This document shows, one piece after another, positions 58,661 through 64,000 of a stretch of DNA of 64,000 nucleotides. Under the pieces are notes generated by a model. It was not told the origin of the DNA. It ran no database searches and saw only the letters and a program-made list of their open reading frames with translations. Source of the stretch: Microvirga sp. TS319 (GTDB taxonomy: Bacteria; Pseudomonadota; Alphaproteobacteria; Rhizobiales; Beijerinckiaceae). Position 1 is the stretch's first letter. Every line of letters starts with the position of its first letter. The stretch lies in contig NZ_JBGGGT010000002.1 of assembly GCF_041276405.1 (NCBI RefSeq), positions 1,091,001 to 1,155,000 on the forward strand, in the 5' to 3' direction. The position numbers and the translations under genes were made by a program.

Positions 58661-59319
58661 GCACGAATCTCCCCCGCTTCGCCCTGTCTGCCGAGATCCA
58701 AGCCTATTTGGATGGTTTGAGCCCTGATCCCGGCCCCGGCCACTACTTCACTGGCACGGAACTGCCGAACCATACGCCTCCTGAGACTTTCGAAGGCTTC
58801 ACCTGGTTCGTGGTCGTCTGCAATCCCAAGTGCGAGAGGAGGGCGCAGCTGGGCCTCCGTCGTGCCGGTTATCAGACCTATCTCCCCCAGACGAAACGCT
58901 GGGTCGTCCATGCCCGCAAGAAGGAGGGGCGAGAGAACCCGCTCTTCCCGCGGTATCTCTTCATTGGCCTCCGCTCGGATCAGGACTTCTACAAGCTCCG
59001 TGGCGTGGACGGCGTAGAGGGCGTCGTCAGGGATGGCTTTGGCGTGCCAGCCCGCATCCCGGCGCCTGAGGACCGTCCGCATCCCTTGGCGCGGCTGCTC
59101 GAGCGGGAGTTGGCCGGCGAGTTCGATTTCACACGCCTCCCGGATCTTGGCCCGCAGTATACGCCTGGAGAGACAGTGCGCCTTACCGCTGGAGCCTTCA
59201 CCGACCTTCAGGCCCGTGTCGTCTCCATGCTCTCAAAGGGAAGGGTGGAGGTGCTCATCGACTTCCTGGGAAGGAAGGTGAGATTGAAGGCGAAACACAG
59301 TAGTGTTGTGCGGGTTTGA
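58657..59319 (+). CDS. NusG-like transcription factor, candidate late antiterminator
   Basis: 220 residues from the ATG at 58657, inside the upstream stop codon. The NGN domain is at about 45-140: FTWFVVVCNPKCERRAQLGLRRAGYQTYLPQTKRWVVHARKKEGRENPLFPRYLFIG (NPLFPRYLF is the NusG/RfaH signature). The C-terminus has a KOW-like strand pattern (GETVRLTAGAFTDLQARVVSMLSKGRVEVLIDFLGRKVRL). It is a paralogue of NusG that would bind RNA polymerase and suppress pausing or termination. Its place at the end of the early operon is that of lambda Q. Confidence 0.85.
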   Translation: MSTNLPRFALSAEIQAYLDGLSPDPGPGHYFTGTELPNHTPPETFEGFTWFVVVCNPKCERRAQLGLRRAGYQTYLPQTKRWVVHARKKEGRENPLFPRYLFIGLRSDQDFYKLRGVDGVEGVVRDGFGVPARIPAPEDRPHPLARLLERELAGEFDFTRLPDLGPQYTPGETVRLTAGAFTDLQARVVSMLSKGRVEVLIDFLGRKVRLKAKHSSVVRV

Positions 59320-59364
59320 GAGATGAACGCCCTGTTCAGCCACGAGCTCTCTTCCCAAGATGTT

Positions 59365-59379
59365 TTAACCATCAATTAA
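59365..59379 (+). promoter_or_regulatory. candidate CtrA box upstream of flagellin
   Basis: TTAACCATCAATTAA is an exact TTAA-N7-TTAA. It overlaps the palindrome TTAACCGGTTAA and a further TTAA-N2-TTAA. CtrA controls flagellar genes in many alphaproteobacteria. Confidence 0.5.
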
Positions 59380-59498
59380 CCGGTTAACTTTAAAAGATGG
59401 CTAACAATTCCTCACGCAGGTGCGAGCTTCACGTCCCGAAAATAGTGAATACGCCCCTGCGCGTAACAAGCACTTTGGTAGGCTTCGCTCTGAAGCTA

Positions 59499-59610
59499 GG
59501 CATGAAGCCACTCCATTGTACCGGTCGAGCCCGGATGTCATGTGAACAGCGGATCGAGGTCTCCTCGAGGCATGATGCCACTCCGCTGGGTCGGTGCGAC
59601 CCCGACATTC
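59499..59610 (+). repeat. imperfect tandem repeat in the flagellin leader
   Basis: GGCATGAAGCCACTCC (59499-) and GGCATGATGCCACTCC (59569-) start two related segments of about 40 bases, 70 bases apart. The second ends in a 6-bp hairpin GGGTCG/CGACCC. This leader may fold or bind a regulator. Confidence 0.5.
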
Positions 59611-59641
59611 CCTGAAATCCCATTCTTCAAGGAAGAAGCGC

Positions 59642-61126
59642 ATGTCTTCGATCAATACCAACCTGTCCGCCATGACCGCTCTGCAGGCCCTCAAGGCCAC
59701 GCAGTCAGCCATGAACAAGAATCAAAACCAGATCTCGACAGGCCTGCGCGTGGGCGAGGCTTCGCACAATGCCTCATACTGGTCGATCGCGACCGCGATG
59801 AAGTCGGACAACGGCGCTCTCAGCGCCGTGAAGGACGCCATTGGCCAGTCCAAGGCAATGATCAACACCTTCACCTCGGCCATGGACAAGACGCTGACTT
59901 ATCTCAACAAGATGAAGGCAGGACTTGTGGCTGCGACCCAGCCCGGTGCCGATCTGGCCAAGATCCAAACCGAATTCGACGCTCACATTGCTGGTATGAA
60001 GAGTGCTGCTGGCTCGGCTTCGTTCAATGGACAGAACTGGCTCGCCGGCGTGGCTGAAACCGTGATGCTCGTCACGTCCTATGACGGCAGCACCAACTCT
60101 GTTGGCACGCTGTCGATTGATACTTCCAAGACAAAGCTGTTCACGAATACCACTGCTGGTACAGGCGGCATTCTCAATGACGTCGCACAGATAAAACTGA
60201 TCTCTACTTTCGTAGATGTGACCGTGCCATCTGGTGCCGAGACCGACGACAAGATTGCGATCAAGATCGGTGTCTCTGCCGAACAGGAACATAGGCTGAC
60301 TTCGGGCGATGCTTCCGATCTGAACACGCTGGTCAAAAGCATCAACGACGACGTCCGCTTCAATACGCAGGTCAAAGCCGCTGTGGTGGATGGCCAGCTT
60401 CGCATCACGTCACTGGACCCGAGCGTGCCTGTGACTGCGACTTATCTCAAGAAGCCGGCCGCCGATGGTGCTGCCACTCCAGTTGCTCCCACTTATGGTT
60501 CAGACGGACTCCCGGGAGGTATTGGGCCAGCTGCTGATACATACGCGACCTTGACGTTCGACGATACTGATCTTGTTACAGATCTGCGGAGTGCAAACCT
60601 TTCACAAGGCGACGAGATCAAGTTCACGGTTGACGGTGTTCCCAAAACCTTCACCGTCGGCGCAGAGACGGATCTCCTGCAGATCGCTTCTTCCATCAAT
60701 GGAACAGTCCCAAGCTATGGCGTCGTTGCTGACGCTTCGAGCGGCAAACTGGTTCTAAGAGGTCTGACGCCAGGTGACACCGGTACAGTTCTGTCGGCAG
60801 GCTCATACACCAATTACACCCGCACAGCTGGAGTGCCTGGAAGCTCGCCCATTGCCGAATCCCTCGCGTTTGTGGATGAAGCGATCCAGCAGGTGACAGC
60901 CGGCTCTGCGATGCTGGGTGCCAACAAGGCGCTGCTGGAGACCCAGGAGGAGTTCATCGGCGTTCTGTCCGACTCGCTCACCGCTGGCGTCAGCTCCTTC
61001 GTGGATGCCGACATGAACGAGGCTTCGACCCGCAACCAGGCTTTGCAGACCCAGCAGCAGCTCGGCGTGCAGGCTCTCTCGATGGCGAACCAGAACAGCC
61101 AGATGATCCTCAAGCTCTTCCAGTAA
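59642..61126 (+). CDS. flagellin
   Basis: 494 residues from the ATG at 59642 (AAGGAAGAAGC upstream). The N-terminal D0/D1 begins MSSINTNLSAMTALQALKAT with NQNQISTGLRVGEASHNASYWSIATAMKSDN, and the C-terminal D0/D1 has FVDEAIQQVTAGSAMLGANKALLETQEEF and NQALQTQQQLGVQALSMANQNSQMILKLF. The central 300 residues are the variable surface domain. This matches Rhizobiales flagellins with full assembly regions. No other flagellar gene lies in the window, and it stands inside a prophage with its own terminator, so it is an accessory cargo gene. It is exported through the flagellar type III apparatus and could alter filament antigenicity or phage adsorption. Confidence 0.95.
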   Translation: MSSINTNLSAMTALQALKATQSAMNKNQNQISTGLRVGEASHNASYWSIATAMKSDNGALSAVKDAIGQSKAMINTFTSAMDKTLTYLNKMKAGLVAATQPGADLAKIQTEFDAHIAGMKSAAGSASFNGQNWLAGVAETVMLVTSYDGSTNSVGTLSIDTSKTKLFTNTTAGTGGILNDVAQIKLISTFVDVTVPSGAETDDKIAIKIGVSAEQEHRLTSGDASDLNTLVKSINDDVRFNTQVKAAVVDGQLRITSLDPSVPVTATYLKKPAADGAATPVAPTYGSDGLPGGIGPAADTYATLTFDDTDLVTDLRSANLSQGDEIKFTVDGVPKTFTVGAETDLLQIASSINGTVPSYGVVADASSGKLVLRGLTPGDTGTVLSAGSYTNYTRTAGVPGSSPIAESLAFVDEAIQQVTAGSAMLGANKALLETQEEFIGVLSDSLTAGVSSFVDADMNEASTRNQALQTQQQLGVQALSMANQNSQMILKLFQ

Positions 61127-61150
61127 GAGCTGCAGTCTCTGAATAAATCG

Positions 61151-61180
61151 AAACCCCGCTCTTAAAGCGGGGTTTCTTCT
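61151..61180 (+). terminator. intrinsic terminator of the flagellin gene
   Basis: AAACCCCGCT pairs with AGCGGGGTTT across CTTAA, followed by CTTCTTG. It begins 25 bases after the flagellin stop. Confidence 0.85.
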
Positions 61181-61357
61181 TGTGAGGATCGAGTATTTAT
61201 CTGTAGATACTTGTATGCTGCTCTTGATCCTAGCGAGTGGTGATACTAAATATAGCTTCTCAAAACACTCTTGGTGATTTTCACCCGGAGTGCGTTAGCT
61301 TTAGAGCGGTTGCCCCGGCGATATGATCGCGCGGGGCATTTCCAATGAGCCTCTGGC

Positions 61358-61627
61358 TTAGTCGCACTCCCGGTCGACGTAAGCCATCCAGCCCTCCACA
61401 TCGGCATACTCTTCAGCAAGGCCGTCGAGCAAAACCTTGCGGTGACCTTCAGGCATCTCATTCGTCAGCAACATCAAGAACTGTTGTTGTCTTGGGTGGT
61501 CACTATCAGACATCAGCAAGTCGTAGACGTCTTTATAGCCTTCCCCGATGGCCTCATCGTTTGAGCGGCCGGTAGCAATTCGCGCCAGTTCATAGGCGCG
61601 ACCTTTCACAACATCATAAAGCGACAC
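61358..61627 (-). CDS. hypothetical phage protein, 89 residues
   Basis: GTG start at 61627 with GAGGG upstream. Acidic, helical (MSLYDVVKGRAYELARIATG, then NDEAIGEGYKDVYDLLMSD). No membrane span or motif. It is transcribed leftward toward the flagellin terminator. The function is unknown. Confidence 0.65.
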   Translation of the reverse strand: MSLYDVVKGRAYELARIATGRSNDEAIGEGYKDVYDLLMSDSDHPRQQQFLMLLTNEMPEGHRKVLLDGLAEEYADVEGWMAYVDRECD

Positions 61628-61668
61628 TGGACCCTCATTTGTGAGAAGCCGGTGATCTTAAGCCCTCC

Positions 61669-61779
61669 ATGCCTCACCGCAAGACCTACATCCGAGACGA
61701 TGGCGTCGTCATGGTAGAGATAGGCCCCAACCTCTACGTAGAAGAGAGCATCGCTGAGAGGCTGGGGCTGTTGAGGTAG
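61669..61779 (+). CDS. 36-residue phage peptide
   Basis: MPHRKTYIRDDGVVMVEIGP continues NLYVEESIAERLGLLR. It has the even charge pattern of a folded mini-protein with strand-turn-helix, and lies divergent to the 89-residue gene. AAGCCCTCC is a poor ribosome site, which keeps confidence low. Confidence 0.35.
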   Translation: MPHRKTYIRDDGVVMVEIGPNLYVEESIAERLGLLR

Positions 61780-61785
61780 GGAGGC

Positions 61786-62067
61786 CTAGATTTGCCACCG
61801 TGCCTTGATGGCTTCCGAGGCTATCGGGTCTAGGTTGTACCAGTAGGCCGAGTTGTTTTTAGCGTCGACGACATAAAGCTTGTCGTTCGCATCCATGGCG
61901 CTCGCAACGTGCTTCGCCGCCTGCTCTGCTGTGTAGTTCGACTGAACATACCAGAAAGACTCGGTCACCTTTGCCCAATTACCCAGTTGCTTGATCTTTT
62001 CAGCCACGGCTGGGTAGTTCTGCCCGTGTCTTTGAAGGTCGTAAGAAATGTGAAGGTTGTTCGCCAA
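61786..62067 (-). CDS. SinR/Cas2-like small protein
   Basis: 93 residues from a TTG at 62067, chosen because AGAGGAG lies 7 bases upstream and the protein then begins LANNLHISYDLQRHGQNYPAV. It carries WAKVTESFWYVQSNYTAEQAAKHVASAMDANDKLYVVDAKNNSAYW, the signature of a small family annotated SinR-like and built on a ferredoxin-like fold as in Cas2. It is not the Bacillus SinR repressor. The function is unknown; no cas1 or CRISPR array is near. Confidence 0.7.
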   Translation of the reverse strand: MANNLHISYDLQRHGQNYPAVAEKIKQLGNWAKVTESFWYVQSNYTAEQAAKHVASAMDANDKLYVVDAKNNSAYWYNLDPIASEAIKARWQI

Positions 62068-62173
62068 TCGGTTCTCCTCTGGTTGGCGGCGCATCCTCTC
62101 AGAAGGTCCCCGAGAAAACAAACCGATGGTTAAGGGCTGTTAACTGGCTTCCTCTATTTACACAGGCAGCTCC

Positions 62174-62293
62174 ATGGATCTTCTCTACCGCTTCCTCACC
62201 CTCTCCCTGAGAGAGAACCAGATCGAGCTCCAACGCTCAGAAATGCTGCGGGATCAGCAGTACATGATCGCCCGAGACATCCACCTGGCCTAA
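62174..62293 (+). CDS. 39-residue helical phage peptide
   Basis: MDLLYRFLTLSLRENQIELQ continues as an amphipathic helix to the stop at 62293, which overlaps the stop of the gene on the other strand. Weak evidence: no clear ribosome site. Confidence 0.35.
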   Translation: MDLLYRFLTLSLRENQIELQRSEMLRDQQYMIARDIHLA

Positions 62294-62571
62294 CCCGGCC
62301 AACCCCAGACTGTGCGGCCGAACTCAAGGATGAAGACACCAAAGGTAGCGAGAGCAGCAAGCCCGGCGATGATCCGCTCAACCCACCCCAACTCAAAGGG
62401 GCGCTTTATTAGGATCTGCTTGCCGTCCCAATAGATCTCGCCCGTTTCTTCATGGATGCCAAAGAGGCCGGCTCCACTCATAGAGATGGCCTTCACGCCC
62501 TTGGGCCAATCGGCAGGCGCATCGCCAGGAAAGAACTTGTTGCGGCGTTGGTGGTCCCAATCGATAGCCAT
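62290..62571 (-). CDS. hypothetical membrane protein, 93 residues
   Basis: ATG at 62571 with CAGGGGCAGAG upstream. MAIDWDHQRRNKFFPGDAPA, with HEETGEIYWDGKQILI in the middle, then one C-terminal membrane span (IIAGLAALATFGVFILEFG). No family is recognised. It may be a small phage or moron protein. Confidence 0.6.
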   Translation of the reverse strand: MAIDWDHQRRNKFFPGDAPADWPKGVKAISMSGAGLFGIHEETGEIYWDGKQILIKRPFELGWVERIIAGLAALATFGVFILEFGRTVWGWPG

Positions 62572-62598
62572 ACTCTGCCCCTGTTTTTGAATTGGCTC

Positions 62599-62958
62599 AT
62601 GCCGAAACCATTAGACCACAGAGCCCGCAACAGGGAATACGACCAGCGCAGAGGCTCAGCCCGAGAGAGAGGCTACAACGCCCGCTGGGAGAAAGCCCGT
62701 AAGACCTACCTGATGCGCAATCCCCTGTGCATCATGTGCAAGCGGGAAGGGCGAGTAACCCCGGCTACAGTGGTCGATCACATCATTCCCCATAAGGGGG
62801 ACACGGCTCTCTTCTGGGATACCGAGAACAATTGGCAGGCCTTGTGCAAGCCACACCATGACCGGGACAAGCAGCGAGAGGAGCGAGGACGCTTCCAGGC
62901 TGTAGGAGAGGACGGATGGCCGGTACTAGTAGTCACCGATCCTTGCGCATCAGAGTAA
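62599..62958 (+). CDS. phage HNH endonuclease (terminase-linked)
   Basis: 119 residues from the ATG at 62599. RGYNARWEKARKTYLMRNPLCIMCKREGRVTPATVVDHIIPHKGDTALFWDTENNWQALCKPHHDRD is the HNH signature (C-x2-C, DHI, N, C-x-x-H-H). Such proteins just before the terminase help packaging and DNA cleavage in HK97-like phages. Ends convergent with a secreted-protein gene, overlapping by 26 bases. Confidence 0.92.
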   Translation: MPKPLDHRARNREYDQRRGSARERGYNARWEKARKTYLMRNPLCIMCKREGRVTPATVVDHIIPHKGDTALFWDTENNWQALCKPHHDRDKQREERGRFQAVGEDGWPVLVVTDPCASE

Positions 62959-63424
62959 GGGTTGCTCGTCCGCTTTCAAGCTTGCCAAGATATACGGCCT
63001 CGGAGCTCGCCGCACTTGCCTGACCCCGGTCAAAGGTTTCATTAACCAGTCCGGTGGTGTTTCTATAGCGAACTTCTTTCGGTGCCTGCGGATCATAGGC
63101 AATCGATAGAGCGCCAAATGCCGCTTCCATTTGCTTATTCAGCTGGGCTGGGCGGCCCTCAAGTAAGATTGCTCTTGTTGTCTTCGACTGAATTTCGCCT
63201 ACCGCTGTGACGGACAGCCCAAAGATCCGGAACTCACAATAATGCTCCTTCCCGTTGAAATCGCTGCACTTTCCGGGAACAACGCGCTCTTCAATGTCGA
63301 AGTCTCGAAAGACAGCATTTACCTGCACGTTTAACTCCGCAGGCGACACGTTGAAGCCGTCTGCATAAGCGCTCATCGGGAGCATGCTGCTAAAAAGAAC
63401 GAGAATGGGTTTAGCGAGCCTCAA
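62933..63424 (-). CDS. secreted protein between HNH and terminase (likely moron)
   Basis: 163 residues. Residues 1-21 are a signal peptide ending SAYA. Two Cys (GKCSDFNGKEHYCEF) could form a disulfide. The rest is alternating strand/helix with no known motif. It runs against the packaging genes as a self-contained unit, so it may be a lysogenic-conversion gene expressed from the prophage. Confidence 0.7.
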   Translation of the reverse strand: MRLAKPILVLFSSMLPMSAYADGFNVSPAELNVQVNAVFRDFDIEERVVPGKCSDFNGKEHYCEFRIFGLSVTAVGEIQSKTTRAILLEGRPAQLNKQMEAAFGALSIAYDPQAPKEVRYRNTTGLVNETFDRGQASAASSEAVYLGKLESGRATLTLMRKDR

Positions 63425-63568
63425 AGTGACCTCGTTTGCTTAGTCGTGGAACGTCGAGGGAATAAGAGGGGGGATAGGTAGAAGTCTAGCCCCTTTCGCG
63501 TCTGGACCGGCGCCCTCAGTTTTCTTTTAGTTTCCGCAAAACTCCGAACCTTTTTAGGATCATGTAAC

Positions 63569-64000
63569 ATGGGACGCCCGAGGAAATCCCCAGAGGCTCG
63601 CCGCCTTGAAGGAAACCCCGGCAAGCGGCCCATTCCTGAGACGAGCATCGTGGCTGGCGGCTCTGTGGTCGCCCCAGATCATCTGAGCGACGACGCGAAG
63701 GCTTGCATCGAGATCATCAAGCGCTCGCTGCCGCCGAAAACCTACGCTGCCTGTGACGCCTTCCTGTTGGCTGCCTATGCCAGCGCCTGGGCCGAGCACA
63801 AGCGCTGCGTGGAGGAGGTGAACAAGCCTGAGTTCAAGCATGTCGAGGCAGGGTCTCAAGGCCAACCAGTTCTGAACCCATGGCTCAAGCACATGAACGA
63901 GCAGGCAAGGCTTCTGCTGTCAATCGGCGCCCGCCTGTTCCTCGATCCGGTCGCCCGCGCAGCGCTAAAGCTGGCGGACGAAAAACCGGCCAGCAAGTTC
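63569..64000 (+). CDS. phage terminase small subunit, N-terminal part
   Basis: The frame MGRPRKSPEARRLEGNPGKR, with PIPETSIVAGGSVVAPDHLS, is the P27-family terminase small subunit signature. It continues for 144 codons to the right edge (LRSIGARLFLDP-like end in GARLFLDPVARAALKL). It recognises phage DNA and recruits the large subunit for packaging. AGGAT lies 9 bases before the ATG. The large subunit should follow outside the window. Confidence 0.9.
   Translation, partial: MGRPRKSPEARRLEGNPGKRPIPETSIVAGGSVVAPDHLSDDAKACIEIIKRSLPPKTYAACDAFLLAAYASAWAEHKRCVEEVNKPEFKHVEAGSQGQPVLNPWLKHMNEQARLLLSIGARLFLDPVARAALKLADEKPASKF

Larger units (their letters stand above)
59320..59641. other. 322-base leader region of the flagellin gene
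   Basis: No gene. Holds a CtrA-type box (59365-59379), the palindrome TTAACCGGTTAA (59376-59387), a ~40-base imperfect direct repeat (59499-59540 and 59569-59610) and the ribosome site AAGGAAG 6-12 bases before the flagellin ATG. Confidence 0.65.

Noticed and set aside
62119..62140. Another CtrA box (TTAAGGGCTGTTAA)
   Set aside because: Spacing is 6, not 7, between TTAA halves, and no gene with a good start is positioned to use it.

Overview
The window looks like part of a GC-rich alphaproteobacterial chromosome, most likely order Hyphomicrobiales and probably Methylobacteriaceae (Microvirga-like). This rests on gene content (DUF992, ELM1-family, TIGR02466, GtrA and GapR-type proteins, a DnaG primase with degenerate zinc ligands, dnaG followed by rpoD), perfect CtrA-type TTAA-N7-TTAA boxes, and many copies of a two-hairpin intergenic repeat. 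The genus is an inference; the class and order are well supported.

Positions 1-48.5 kb are ordinary chromosome with short operons on both strands. In order they hold: a PQQ sugar dehydrogenase (cut by the window edge), a TctC-type binding protein, an aspartate aminotransferase, small secreted proteins, an EF-G-like GTPase and an acyl-CoA ligase. Next come a LysR regulator, trxB, an ELM1-like protein, an Lrp regulator, greA and carB. After these lie an SDR plus GtrA pair, a methyltransferase, a cupin, carA, a YqeY-like protein, a TetR regulator divergent from a di-iron MBL protein, and an isochorismatase divergent from an Lrp regulator. A two-component system precedes dnaG and rpoD. The stretch ends with an MgtC-like protein, a LrgA/LrgB pair (lrgB frameshifted), CDF and MFS transporters, a CAP/RTX protein, ada, a cytochrome c peroxidase-cupredoxin fusion with a partner protein, two Fe(II)/2OG oxygenases, a class III nucleotide cyclase and a glutathionyl-hydroquinone reductase. 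Intergenic spaces carry about a dozen copies of the two-hairpin repeat, some of which reach or supply gene stop codons.

From the tRNA(CAU) gene at 48539 to the right edge the window is a prophage or related integrated element. Its integrase sits directly next to the tRNA. It has an excisionase-like gene, HNH endonucleases and a leftward cassette of very short overlapping genes, several of them single-span membrane peptides. An S24-family repressor lies between two clusters of GGGCANNTGCCC operators. Two divergently placed promoters each carry one operator in the -35/-10 spacer. The rightward early operon is tightly overlapped: two very small genes, a CII-like protein, GapR/DUF2312, a DnaA domain-IV protein, a stand-alone LexA-type winged helix, a VRR-NUC nuclease, a replication protein with four iterons inside its gene, DUF1643, and a NusG-like protein that may be the late antiterminator. 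A complete flagellin gene with its own terminator follows, with a perfect CtrA box 260 bp upstream. Then come hypothetical genes, a SinR/Cas2-like protein, an HNH endonuclease, a secreted protein and the terminase small subunit, which is cut by the edge.

The most unusual content is the prophage's set of host-replication and cell-cycle look-alikes (GapR, DnaA domain IV, LexA wing, CtrA box) together with flagellin, and the two-operator repressor switch. The right attachment site is outside the window.
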